NCBI GenBank assembly: GCA_024663395.1
Contig: JANFAH010000001.1
Span: 1,488,001-1,552,000, forward strand
Source: Pisolithus tinctorius
Lineage: Eukaryota > Basidiomycota > Agaricomycetes > Boletales > Pisolithaceae
DNA length: 64,000 bases
Reading direction: 5' to 3'
Part shown: positions 11,342 through 20,588 of the stretch, one piece after another
Layout: each line of letters opens with the position of its first letter
Numbering within the stretch: position 1 is the first letter of the stretch
Translations under genes and position numbers: made by a program
The notes under the pieces: model-generated
Databases searched by the model: none
Told to the model about the DNA's origin: nothing
The model's input: the letters and a program-made list of their open reading frames with translations, nothing else

Positions 11342-11633
11342 CATGCAAGTACCATTATCGATTGAAGCATTTTCATTTTTATTTTTAATTTGCTCTCCAA
11401 TCAGCACTTTCCACACTCTCTCTATTTGATTTTGGACCTACTAGGGTGATCTCTGATGCACAAATCTGACTACCGACTTCTTATTTCACCGCAATTTGCA
11501 ACAGTGACTCCATCCCCTGTTATCATCGCATGCCTCAACAGAGTCAGAAATCATGATGTCATCGGTATGTCTTGCGTTGTATATCACCTCACATGTCCGT
11601 TTCCATTTTTCTTAATTACCTGACATCGTTCAT
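11342..11633. other. Non-coding spacer after the Helitron protein
   Basis: AT-rich sequence without an open frame that continues either neighbour. I searched by eye for a Helitron 3' hairpin followed by CTRR. CTAG-type tetranucleotides occur, but none is preceded by a convincing stem, so I do not call the terminus here. Confidence 0.4.
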
Positions 11634-14322
11634 ATGATAGTCTTCCCCTCGCTATCCCTGCTGCCAAAAATACAAAAAGAAGAGGGGGGGGACGAAACTT
11701 TGCATTGCTTTCTCATGGCGTTTGTCCGTTCGGAGGTGGACAACATTGCCAGTGATTTATGGCCAGAAGAATTTTGCCAAGCTATCTGTCTCTGTGTCAA
11801 CGGTCGAAAGTGGGAACGATTCCCGACTTCTCTCGATGAAATGGTGGCATGGGCGACTCTGATCAAGGATAGTGAAAACGCCAATGAAAATCGCAATAAC
11901 ATTCTTGTTTATAAGAACTCACCTCTCCATTCCCCGGGCACATTCTATCCCATCTCAGTTCGTTTATTTGGCTTCTTACAGTCCTTCCAACTGGGTACTC
12001 ATGGAAATTGGTGATGGTAACAAGTCATGCTGAACCCATCATCATTATCTTATTAATTTATGGTTTCAGCATCGACCACAGCAATGGGCATGCCACTGAA
12101 AAAGTGGTGTTGTCATGCGGGGGAGACATTTACGATTCCGCATGGAGAAACCAACTGCATTCCCTCAATTTGGCGGGTAATTTCACCAGTAAATGTCTTC
12201 AGATGCCCCTTCACCATCGCTATAATTCGAAGCATCTATTTCTTCAGAGGAGAATCTTCAGTGCAGAATGCTCTTGCTCAATGGCATCTGACGTCCAGTC
12301 TACACCTGTCCCTACTCAAGCTTCATACTGAAGCGACGGGCAAGTAATCGACAAGGAATGCACTGTATTTCATATGGATGCTCATGGGAATGTGTCATCT
12401 TTGCAAGAAGATTCTCTCAATCACGGCAACTTCGTCGAAATAGATGTTGAATTTGACCTCGTCATCGCACGAGACAATGACCGACAGACTACTTTAAAAG
12501 CGTATCTCTCCTTTAAGGATGTCGTCCGCTTGGTGCCAGCCTCTGATCCTTCTGTAAGCCGTGCATTACTATTACTCTGCATTTCGGGTTAATGGCTACT
12601 CAGGTATATGTAGCCGCTAAACATAAGCCGAGTGGTGCAGATCATCCATCATCCACCTTAATCAAACACATGCGAACCAGGTCAATGGGACAAGACACAG
12701 CTCCCCGTTGCTCCACTCACAAATTGCAACTCACGCAAAAACCATATGCTGTTCATCCCTCTGCTAATGCAATGTTAACGTCTGTTTCCTCACTTTCATA
12801 GCTCCGAACATTCCAGCCAAAAATAACATGTCGCATCTCGTATAATGTCCATGCATCCATTCCTGAAAAGATTTGTGGTTACACCTTTTGACATGCCGTC
12901 TTCCCCATCATTCATGTAAATGTATCGCCGCGTACCGCATTGGTAATGAAACTTTCGGCATCGAGACCTGACGTCATGAAACCATTACAAAATTGATGTG
13001 GACGATACCTGCAAATTTCTTCGGTATGTGTGGCAGTCTATGTGGCTTGCAGCATCGCACAGAAATTAATTCCCAAATTATGATAACATGTCCGCGTCAC
13101 TATTTCCAAAAAAAAAAAAAGGATTCCAAAACAATATCTGCATTACTCCCAATTTCGACCTTATGAGCGAAGGCGTACGTCACCACCGCCGCTATCACTA
13201 AGTTCGGGAAATTGGGTTTCTTCCTCTTCGTAAACAGATATATACACCTTGCCTGCTCCGCTCCTTTCTTACTGCTCAACTTGCGAAATGCCTCCCAAAT
13301 GTGAATACTCCGCACATGCTGAAGTTTCGAAGCCTTCCAAACATACACGGTATGGTTTCCGAGGTTTGATGACTTTCCATCAAACTTAATGAGGAACCCT
13401 ATATCAAAAGAGTGGATGAGTTGTCTGCATCTTCTGGCGAAAAACCCGGCTCCCAGTGCAGTGCAAGAATCTGAAGCATCCTCTTCCACTGCAGAGCTGC
13501 CTTCCTCGAAACCGACTAAAAAACAGCAAAGTATGTCGCTCCCCCCAGTAACTGTGAAGAGCATAATGAGAGGACCATCTTCCGCTGTCACTGATGAGGA
13601 GGAAATTTGCGGATATCCCATGGCACTCACAAGGTAAGTCAAGAACGTGGCATTCTTTCCGACAGCCTTTCCATGTGTAACTGACAGTCGCATCGAGAAA
13701 TTAATGGCATTCGAAAATCCTCGATCCAACATTTACTCCCTTGCCACATTACTTCCCACTGCTTCATGGGGCCGAAATGACCCATACAGCAATCGCAGCA
13801 AAATGCTCTGTAATCCCGTATCCAACGAACCTATTTTGATATGGATGGTTGGCCATGTATCAGCAACGTGGTTTCTAAGGAATGGACAACCAGATCGACA
13901 GTGTTCTGTCACCATCGTTCCACTTTTCAAACACCTGTGTCAGCAGGCTCTTCGATTACTTTCTGGATTCTCTCATCCACCGCTGCGTGCGTCCGCCTTT
14001 GAAACATCTGCTTTGTCCCAAAGAAACTCACTGATTATGTCTTAAAGCATCTGCGGATACTCCGCCCTCTGTTGTTAGAGCATCCCGTTGGCAAAGTTCA
14101 AAGCATGGTGAAACGGTATGATGTCGACTTCTTCCCTGCTTACACCGGCTAACACCTCGCATGCGACAGAGCTCTTTGTTTTCATCTGTGTACGATGCCC
14201 GCGAGGTTTTCCGGGCCAAAACCGAAATGGGCCTTTATCCAGCTATGGAACTGAAGAAGAGAGATCTCGTATTGCTGGAGGTCAAGCTGATACAGTATTT
14301 CGTAAAGGACAACAACAGCCGC
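11634..14322 (+). pseudogene. Unknown spliced gene, 5' part (split by an LTR element)
   Basis: Several plus-strand pieces look like exons of one unknown gene downstream of the Helitron. They are 11634-12014 (VRSEVDNIASDLWPEEFCQA), 12374-12550 (FVEIDVEFDLVIARDNDRQT, ending at a GTAAGC donor) and 14160-14322 (VYDAREVFRAKTEMGLYPAM, preceded by a branch-like GCTAAC and the acceptor GCGACAG). The last piece is cut at 14322 by the LTR element and resumes in frame at 23947. Agaricomycete Helitrons often carry extra genes, so this could be Helitron cargo, but I have no domain name for it. The pieces between the clearer exons are broken or unresolved. Confidence 0.45.
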
Positions 14323-14671
14323 TGTAGGGAATGTAATTTCCCTACTGGGGGAATTGTTTTATTTTGTTCATTTTATTTAGTTTTGATTCTAGGAGTTTTT
14401 TCTGCTAGTGGTACTTAGAATTTCGCATTTTTGGTTGCTTAGTCAGCACTACCTAGTACTGGATGTAGTTAGTTTTTTTTTAAACAATAGACGAGTTACC
14501 AGACCGAGAGACGAGTTCAAGCAGGTCGTTTCCCTGCACCCAGACAGCCATAGAAGCCTTCAGACGACTACCAGGATCCTTGCCTAGGCTATAGAAGCCC
14601 CTTTTGGCCTACTCATTCCCCTCAGATCTCATCATTCCCCTCACTCATCCTCCTTAATCTCTTTTCCTACA
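14323..14671 (+). repeat. 5' LTR of the gag-only element
   Basis: The 349-bp LTR is aligned base for base with 23598-23946. I count six differences. Five of them are CG against TG or CA: GACGAG/GACAAG, GACGAG/GATGAG, TTCAAG/TTCGAG, GTCGTT/GTTGTT and GACGAC/GACAAC. The sixth is at a T/A run. The LTR starts TGTAGGGAATG and ends CCTACA. Confidence 0.9.
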
Positions 14672-14673
14672 AC

Positions 14674-14692
14674 TGGAGCCCACCGCGAGGGG
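14674..14692 (+). promoter_or_regulatory. Primer-binding site
   Basis: TGGAGCCCACCGCGAGGGG starts two bases after the 5' LTR. A minus-strand primer site begins with TGG because it pairs with the CCA end of a tRNA. Nearly the same sequence follows the LTRs at 35803 and 42813, so three LTR families here share the primer. I cannot name the tRNA without a search. Confidence 0.7.
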
Positions 14693-14805
14693 CTTCTGTC
14701 TTAGCCTGGCACCCATCCAACCCTTCTTAGATTTTATTTTGCAGTCTCCAGCTTTGTTTTCGCAATTTTCAGGCTCAGTTCAGCAGATTTTGCCTTTTGG
14801 CCTTG

Positions 14806-14947
14806 TCTTCGCGTATCGTAGCAGTACACGCTTGGAGAGATGGAGTGATACTGGTAACTGTAAGGTACATGTAAGCGGGGGTGGGCGAAGGCGCGGAGCG
14901 CCTTCCGGCCGTGAAGAGAGGTGATCTGAGACGAGCGTCAGCTGCGG
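14806..14947 (-). repeat. Split direct repeat B2 of the DIRS-like element
   Basis: This 142-bp repeat (plus strand TCTTCGCGTATCGTAG ... GTCAGCTGCGG) recurs at 15235-15376, where it directly adjoins the A2 repeat. Outside B2 the sequence returns to the host LTR element, so this is the element's 3' outer end. Confidence 0.85.
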
Positions 14948-15085
14948 GGGCGGGTGGGACCCCTCGCGCTGGATGGTGTCTGTCTTCTGAGGACCACCGT
15001 CCCGGCACAGCAGCTTGATGCGAGTCGAGCGAGGAGAAATTCGTAAGGGTTCGGGTCTGGAGAATTTCAGCGGTGTGGTGGGTGG

Positions 15086-15376
15086 GTGAAAACTGAACGC
15101 TGAGAAGCCCACGCTGTGGGCTGGGTTCTGACGACGATGGAGGAAAGAAAAAACGAGGCGCGCGGCTACACAGCCACTCGCGCGAAGACGATATTCTATT
15201 ACTCTGTCGTGCCTCCTATGTACTAGAATTCCTATCTTCGCGTATCGTAGCAGTACACGCTTGGAGAGATGGAGTGATACTGGTAACTGTAAGGTACATG
15301 TAAGCGGGGGTGGGCGAAGGCGCGGAGCGCCTTCCGGCCGTGAAGAGAGGTGATCTGAGACGAGCGTCAGCTGCGG
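15086..15376 (-). repeat. Internal repeats A2 and B1 of the DIRS-like element
   Basis: Positions 15086-15235 match 20350-20499 (A repeat, beginning GTGAAAACTGAACGCTG). Positions 15235-15376 match 14806-14947 (B repeat). The A/B junction CCTATCTTCGCG at 15231-15242 joins the two outer ends of the element as they would meet in a circular intermediate, which is how split-repeat elements complete replication. Confidence 0.85.
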
Positions 15377-15486
15377 ATCCCGGGTGTTAGGAGGGAGGTT
15401 ATTTTTTGCCCGACGCGACGGGCTGACGCTCGGCTCCCCCGAAACTAGGAGGGCAATGGGTTTACTCACGATGTGGGTTTGCGGAC

Positions 15487-18400
15487 TCAGCGCACTGGGG
15501 GCATGGCGATGCGGATGAATTCAGTCGCTGTCTCTGTCGGCATGGCTTGTATATATGGAGCGAGGATTTGATTGTGTTTGCGCAGGTAGAGCTGGAAAGC
15601 GTCGCTAGCCCACCTCCCTTTGACTTTCATTACTTCGAAAGGGACCCCCCGTAGCAGGTATTCTAACGTAGCACCGATCCTGAGCCCGTGACCGTGTACG
15701 TGGTCGTGTCCCGCTGCTTTGGCTAGTTTCTTCAGGTGTGAAATGAATGCGTGGCAAGTTAGGGGTCGGTGTTGGCCGTCTTTCCTGTATGCGAAGAGGG
15801 GGCTGTCCTCGGGTGGGCTGTTGATGTGTAGGTGCCAGGTGAGGGCTGCGTGGGGGTCAGAGGGTCCCGACTGCTTTGCCCAGTTTACCTCTTCTCCTCT
15901 GGGGTTTGATTTCGTGCTTGGCAGGAGGAACACCGTCGTGCTGAGTCCATTTCGGTTGATGTCCTCGCGAACTCCTTTGGGGGTGATGTGCAGTGTGGGA
16001 TCGAAGGAATCAAGGCGTTTGACTGTGAATTCGCCTACCCTGGCAGCTGCATAAAAGGTGGTGGTTAGGCACGCGAATACCGCTGCGTCCAGGGGTTCCT
16101 CTTTCTGTAGCTGTTTGTGGATGTCGCATATCATCTGTACTGTGATCGGTCTGCGGAGGTTCTGCTTGGACGAAGAGGGGGCAAATTTGGCTGCGCCTTT
16201 AAGCATTGTCGCTATCTGGTCTTCGTGTATCACCCAGGGTAAGCCGTTGAGAGTGTGCCACGCGCGTATGCTGTATATGTATCCGTGTATAGTCTTGCCC
16301 GAATACGAGCCGGCTAAGGAAGATATGAAGGTGGATATTAGGTTCGTGTCCGCTGGAGCTCGCTCTTCTTCTGGGACGTTCCGACTGTCGCAGAAGACGT
16401 GGTAGACCAGCAGCCCAGCTCCGTATGAGGCTCTGGTGCTTTCATTCCAACCTCTCAGGGTAACTTCTCGTACCCTGTCCCGAAAGTCCGGTGGGATATT
16501 TAGCGCCTGTATGACGGTGGGGTGCGGTTGCCAACGCTCTAGCCGATCCTTCGCTGGGCATATCGGGCGAAGCTCGGAGGGTTTCGGCGTTAAGTTCATC
16601 GGGTAGGGGAGGATGGTAGTGGGTCTCTGGAGAGGGCGAGGCTGTTGGATGATCGGGGTAGCAGTGATTTTACTGAAGTCAATGTTGGATTGTGATGTTG
16701 TTGGAGCGCGGGTCGTCGAGATCAAGTACGAGGTGGGCGATGGGATCTGGGATCGGGATGGGTGGGAGAGCAAGTTCGGGGGGGGATAGATGCCCCGGGA
16801 CGGTTTGTCTGCTGGGTTGTCTTCGCTCGGGATGTATTCTGCAAAAATTCGTCGCGGGGGAGAGGCGAGGAGAGAGTGGATCCTTCGAAAGGTTTCGTTA
16901 GTGGGCCTGTTGTTGCTTCTCCCTTTCTTCCAGGCTCTGACCACTCCTTCGTTGTCCCCGAAGACGCGGATAGGTTCGGGGGAGGGACTGATGATGAGGA
17001 GGTAACGTACGAGCAACTCGAACGTGACACTCTCTGCCCAGCCGATGTCTCTCTCGTCCTTCTTCCAGTCTGGGTGTAGCTTCCAGGCTCTCCATCTTTC
17101 CCCGATGATGACCGCCAGACCGACGGTGGAGCTGGCATCTGAGAACGCTCGGAGATCTATCGCTGATGGGTGAATCGGGATGGGGATGGGGGGGGAGAGG
17201 TGTAGGGCTGTTTGCCACCAACGTAGTTCGTTTTGTAAGGCTCGAGGCAGAGTTCGGGGCATGAACGGCTTGTCTCCGAAAATGGTAAGCATGGCCTGTA
17301 GGGAGGTTAGGTAAGCGCTTCCCCCTGGGATCACTAGCGCTGCATGTGAGAGTCTCCCGTGGAGCTTCTGGACTTCCTCTAGGTTGTGCGTCTTCTTTTT
17401 GAGCCATTCATCTATGGATGTCGTGTACTTCTGTCTTTTGCTCGCTGTAAGTCCTACGGTTTTGTTGTCTAAGTTCCATGAGAAACCCATGAAGGTCGGT
17501 GAGTTAGAGAAGGGCGTGTCTTTGGAGAGCTCCCAGGGTATGCCTAGTTGATTAGCTATCGCGTCTATGTGCTCGAAGGAGTATGCATGGGCGTTGTCGT
17601 GTGAAGTGTGGTCGCTGGTGGTTTCGAAGGCTTTTAACGGGTGGAGGCAGTCTTCCGCGAATTCTTCGTAGTCTCCGTTGGCTAGCGTCTCACCTTTGTA
17701 CCATAAACGTCCGTGGTCTGTCTTTGTTCCCCCGTTCTGCGCGATTATTTCGGCTTTCTGGTTCCTGATGGTGTTGTACTCGGATATTTGGGATGCGGGT
17801 AAGCGTATGAATAGGTGGTTGTCGACCCAAGCGATTATGGGGCCGATTCCTTCGGCTCGCATGATTTCTAGGCTTGCGTCTCTGACTCCTCCATAGACTC
17901 CTGCTGAGGGCCCGTATCCGAAGCATAGCGCTGTGTCGATCGCGAAAGTCGGTGGGTTGTCTGAAAGGCGCACTATTAGTCCTGGCCATTGAGATGGGTG
18001 AATGGGTATAGTTCTGTAGGCTTCAGCTACGTCTCTGGTCGCTCCCTGGCAGCCCGGGGGAAGCGACGCTATTAGGGCACATACTGTGGGGAACGTTCCC
18101 CAGGTGCAAGGGAATAGTGAAGCATCAACGCGCGAGTTGATTGAAGCAGCAGCATCGTGTCTAGGTACAATTGGGTAGGATAAGTTTTGTATTAGTCGGT
18201 ACTTCCCCGGTTTGCCGGGTTTGGGTATGATACTAAGGGGGGATGATTGGAAGGGGCCTATGTACTGCTCGAGGAGGTGGGGGGGGAAAGGGCCTAGGTA
18301 TCGACCTCGTGCGAATTCTTTCTCGACTATCTCCTGGAACGCGTGACTGTATTGGATTATGGAGGGGCTGTTTGGGGGTGTATATGTTCGGGGTATGTTG

Positions 18401-18588
18401 GGTACGCGGACATGAAAGCCGTAGATTAGCTGGTCGACTAGGGAAGGGTATTTCGAAGTGATGTAGTGACGCGCGAGTAGTTCCTTCCAAGCTTGTGGGC
18501 GGTATGGGGTTAGGGCGACTCCTCGCTGTCGCTCTTCAAGCTGGCTGACGGTGGGGGCAGTCCTGGGCTCCGTGCTTGTTATCTCCAC
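15487..18588 (-). CDS. DIRS-like reverse transcriptase, RNase H and tyrosine recombinase
   Basis: One uninterrupted 1033-residue frame. The reverse transcriptase part has SIIPKPGKPGKYRLIQNLSY (near residue 115), TRDVAEAYRTIPIHP and the active-site strand AWVDNHLF (near 254), where the usual second Asp is Asn. RNase H follows with acidic residues in RAFSDASSTVGLA, WAESVTFELL, RVFGDNEG and SEDNPADKPSRG. The C-terminal third is a tyrosine recombinase: AARVGEF (first Arg), the HGHGLRIGA box, and GRWASDAFQLYLR with the likely nucleophile Tyr. This order is that of DIRS/Ngaro elements. The frame starts inside the end of the zinc-finger gag frame (53-bp overlap), so it may be made by frameshifting. 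The Asp-to-Asn change probably disables reverse transcription. Confidence 0.9.
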   Translation of the reverse strand: MEITSTEPRTAPTVSQLEERQRGVALTPYRPQAWKELLARHYITSKYPSLVDQLIYGFHVRVPNIPRTYTPPNSPSIIQYSHAFQEIVEKEFARGRYLGPFPPHLLEQYIGPFQSSPLSIIPKPGKPGKYRLIQNLSYPIVPRHDAAASINSRVDASLFPCTWGTFPTVCALIASLPPGCQGATRDVAEAYRTIPIHPSQWPGLIVRLSDNPPTFAIDTALCFGYGPSAGVYGGVRDASLEIMRAEGIGPIIAWVDNHLFIRLPASQISEYNTIRNQKAEIIAQNGGTKTDHGRLWYKGETLANGDYEEFAEDCLHPLKAFETTSDHTSHDNAHAYSFEHIDAIANQLGIPWELSKDTPFSNSPTFMGFSWNLDNKTVGLTASKRQKYTTSIDEWLKKKTHNLEEVQKLHGRLSHAALVIPGGSAYLTSLQAMLTIFGDKPFMPRTLPRALQNELRWWQTALHLSPPIPIPIHPSAIDLRAFSDASSTVGLAVIIGERWRAWKLHPDWKKDERDIGWAESVTFELLVRYLLIISPSPEPIRVFGDNEGVVRAWKKGRSNNRPTNETFRRIHSLLASPPRRIFAEYIPSEDNPADKPSRGIYPPPNLLSHPSRSQIPSPTSYLISTTRAPTTSQSNIDFSKITATPIIQQPRPLQRPTTILPYPMNLTPKPSELRPICPAKDRLERWQPHPTVIQALNIPPDFRDRVREVTLRGWNESTRASYGAGLLVYHVFCDSRNVPEEERAPADTNLISTFISSLAGSYSGKTIHGYIYSIRAWHTLNGLPWVIHEDQIATMLKGAAKFAPSSSKQNLRRPITVQMICDIHKQLQKEEPLDAAVFACLTTTFYAAARVGEFTVKRLDSFDPTLHITPKGVREDINRNGLSTTVFLLPSTKSNPRGEEVNWAKQSGPSDPHAALTWHLHINSPPEDSPLFAYRKDGQHRPLTCHAFISHLKKLAKAAGHDHVHGHGLRIGATLEYLLRGVPFEVMKVKGRWASDAFQLYLRKHNQILAPYIQAMPTETATEFIRIAMPPVR

Positions 18589-19132
18589 AGCCGGAGCATT
18601 CGTGGCAATGTAATTTGCTTGAGCAACCGCGGGGACGTTGGAAGTCCCAGCAGAGGAAACGTCCGTTCTTGTTAACGAGGTGACCCTGTTGGTCCCGCGT
18701 GCAGTACGTTGTCATTGCTTTGTCCCATCGCATGGGTTCATTGCAGAAGGAGCGGTCTTCGTGTCGTCCCAGACACTTCGGGCAAACGATGTAGGGTTTG
18801 GTGCGAAAGTCGCGGCGGCCTCTTCTTTCTCTGCTGGGGCTGCATCGTGGGGATCTGGAGCGCTTGTGGGGTGGGGGAGACCTGGGGCGACGGGACCTGG
18901 ACCTCTGGTAGCGTTGCCTTGGCTTCTGGCCCTGGTTGAACCCGGGGGATGGGGAGCGGGAGGGTCTGCGTCTTGGGAATCGGTAGGGTTGTCGCCCTCT
19001 CTCTGTGGTTTCTATGCGGGGGGCGCGGCTGCGTTGGAGCTGTTGGGTGACACGATTGTGGTTGGTGGCGTGGTGTGGCGTTTGATTTGGGGTGGGGTAG
19101 CGAGGGATGATGGTGAGCATCCGTTGGCACAT
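18536..19132 (-). CDS. DIRS-like gag, C-terminal zinc-finger part
   Basis: This frame begins in an Arg/Ser-rich, basic stretch (RRPSRSPSPGFNQG, RSRSRRPRSPPPHKRSRSP). It ends with two cysteine-histidine clusters, CPKCLGRHEDRSFC and CSGCGDNKHGAQDC, as expected for nucleic-acid binding by a gag-type protein. It is in the same frame as the upstream gag piece (19340-20227), but two TGA codons stand between them. A parallel frame across 18738-19330 is Pro/Thr-rich and open, so small indels may have displaced the reading frame. It overlaps the polymerase frame at its 3' end. Confidence 0.65.
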   Translation of the reverse strand: MCQRMLTIIPRYPTPNQTPHHATNHNRVTQQLQRSRAPRIETTERGRQPYRFPRRRPSRSPSPGFNQGQKPRQRYQRSRSRRPRSPPPHKRSRSPRCSPSRERRGRRDFRTKPYIVCPKCLGRHEDRSFCNEPMRWDKAMTTYCTRDQQGHLVNKNGRFLCWDFQRPRGCSSKLHCHECSGCGDNKHGAQDCPHRQPA

Positions 19133-19339
19133 GGGCAGCAGCAGCGGGTAGCATCAGCGGGTAGCAGCGGCAGGTAGCAGCAGCGAGCGGCGCGGGTTGG
19201 TCCGCAGGCAGGAGGGTGAAGGGGGGGTGGCCATTGTTAGGCAGCAGCGTGGGGACGGGCCGGTGTGTGGCAGCGGTGGGATGTGGTGTCGCGAGATGGG
19301 GATGGGTTGGGAGTGAGGGGAGCGATGGGGGTTGGGTCG

Positions 19340-20227
19340 TCAGTCTGGTGTTTGTTGTTGCAGGAGGGTGTGGGGGAAGTTACTGACCTGGTCAAGCCCT
19401 GACTGGACGTCTTTGGTGTCTAAGTCTCGCCCGATGTCCGCTAGTAGATCTTCGTTGATGATCCCGATGTTGTAAGCTTGGTTCCGCGCGGCCTTGTCGT
19501 GCCAGTCTTGCCGGACTTTAGATGCGTAGTGTAGAAGCGTTTGCTCTCCTCGGTCCCCCCGGTCTCGAAGGCGGTGGTTGTCTAACCTGTGGAAGAACCA
19601 GTTGAAAGCGTCTACTAATTTGTTGCCCCAGCCTGCGTTTTCGATGCATGTTAGGAAGTGATTCTTGGCGTACATGTAATCCGCAAAGGTTAGCCCATGG
19701 TCTGGTTTGGCGTTCTTGGAGGCGGTTAGGGAGTTGGCGGTGCGCAACGTCACGTTACCTTCACCGGCCTGAGTGATGGCTAGCGTGTCGTTCTCCTCGA
19801 GTCGCCTGACCGTTTGTGCGGCTTCCTGCAATCCTTCCCTCGTAAAATACCACATGTGTACGAATTTGAACGCTTCTATCTTCTTGAGGGTGTATTCAGC
19901 TGGTCGGGTCAGTAGGTTGGTGGATACTATGGCATCCACGTCGAAGGCAGGGGGGTTGGTCTCTGGGGCGCGCTGGTGAGGACGTTCAGGGTCAGCAACT
20001 GGTGGGTGGACTGGGGGAGGAGGGAGTCTGTGTTCTTCTTCCTGTTGTGGCTGGTCCTCTTGCTGTTGTTCGCCCGGCGGGTTGTTCTGGTCCCAGCGCT
20101 GTTCTAAAGCTCCGATGGCCTCCTCCCGGGACAGGTTTGCCCCTGCCATCACGAGCTCTACTACGCCCTGGAAGGCCGGTAGATTGAAGTCGGGTCGCTG
20201 TGGTTGTTGAGGTTGTTGGGCGTCCAT
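19340..20227 (-). CDS. DIRS-like gag, N-terminal part
   Basis: A 295-residue frame starting MDAQQPQQPQRPDFNLPAF. It has a Gln/Glu/Pro-rich segment (residues about 50-90) and then a helical, aromatic-rich region (FVHMWYFTREGLQEAAQTVR, YMYAKNHFLTCIENAGWGNK, AFNWFFHRLDNHRLRDRGD) like the capsid-type part of ORF1 in fungal DIRS-like elements. It ends at TGA; downstream in the same frame lies the zinc-finger part. The start at 20227 is the first ATG, about 120 bp inside the A1 repeat. Function is inferred from position and composition, not from a named domain. Confidence 0.6.
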   Translation of the reverse strand: MDAQQPQQPQRPDFNLPAFQGVVELVMAGANLSREEAIGALEQRWDQNNPPGEQQQEDQPQQEEEHRLPPPPVHPPVADPERPHQRAPETNPPAFDVDAIVSTNLLTRPAEYTLKKIEAFKFVHMWYFTREGLQEAAQTVRRLEENDTLAITQAGEGNVTLRTANSLTASKNAKPDHGLTFADYMYAKNHFLTCIENAGWGNKLVDAFNWFFHRLDNHRLRDRGDRGEQTLLHYASKVRQDWHDKAARNQAYNIGIINEDLLADIGRDLDTKDVQSGLDQVSNFPHTLLQQQTPD

Positions 20228-20349
20228 GGTTGTGGTACTGAGGAGCCTGAGATCGCCTGCGATCTGGGGCGTGGATGGGGAGATCCTTGAAAAGGGTGGA
20301 AAGGAGTGACTTGATTAGTTGGAATTAAGGAGCGACGGGAAAAAAGGGA

Positions 20350-20499
20350 GTGAAAACTGAACGCTGAGAAGCCCACGCTGTGGGCTGGGTTCTGACGACG
20401 ATGGAGGAAAGAAAAAACGAGGCGCGCGGCTACACAGCCACTCGCGCGAAGACGATATTCTATTACTCTGTCGTGCCTCCTACGTACTAGAATTCCTAT
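20350..20499 (-). repeat. Split direct repeat A1 of the DIRS-like element (5' end)
   Basis: This is the 150-bp A repeat at the element's 5' outer end, matching 15086-15235. The only difference I see is CCTACGTACTAG here against CCTATGTACTAG there, a CpG transition. It is followed by host LTR-element sequence (TTTTGCAGTCACTTT). Confidence 0.85.
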
Positions 20500-20588
20500 T
20501 TTTGCAGTCACTTTGCTCGCAGTTTCGTGTTTCCCACTCGCGCACACTCACATATCAAGCACTCGCACTCGTGTTACCCACTATCTTC

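Larger units (their letters stand above)
14806..20499 (-). mobile_element. DIRS/Ngaro-like retrotransposon with tyrosine recombinase
   Basis: The element runs on the minus strand inside the gag-only LTR element. It has the split direct repeats of the Ngaro type. In its own sense the order is A1 (20499-20350), genes, B1 (15376-15235), A2 (15235-15086), and B2 (14947-14806). A1 and A2 are 150 bp and nearly identical (one visible CpG difference). B1 and B2 are 142 bp and appear identical. An unusual 138-bp unique spacer (15085-14948) separates A2 from B2. The element encodes gag pieces and a reverse transcriptase-RNase H-tyrosine recombinase protein, so it integrates by recombination rather than by an integrase. 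No target duplication is expected and none is seen. Confidence 0.85.

Noticed and set aside
13100..13732. 210-residue minus-strand frame
   Set aside because: It overlaps plus-strand pieces that look more gene-like (13389-13637), ends in a poly-Phe run from an A tract, and shows no domain or intron partner. I treat it as a shadow.
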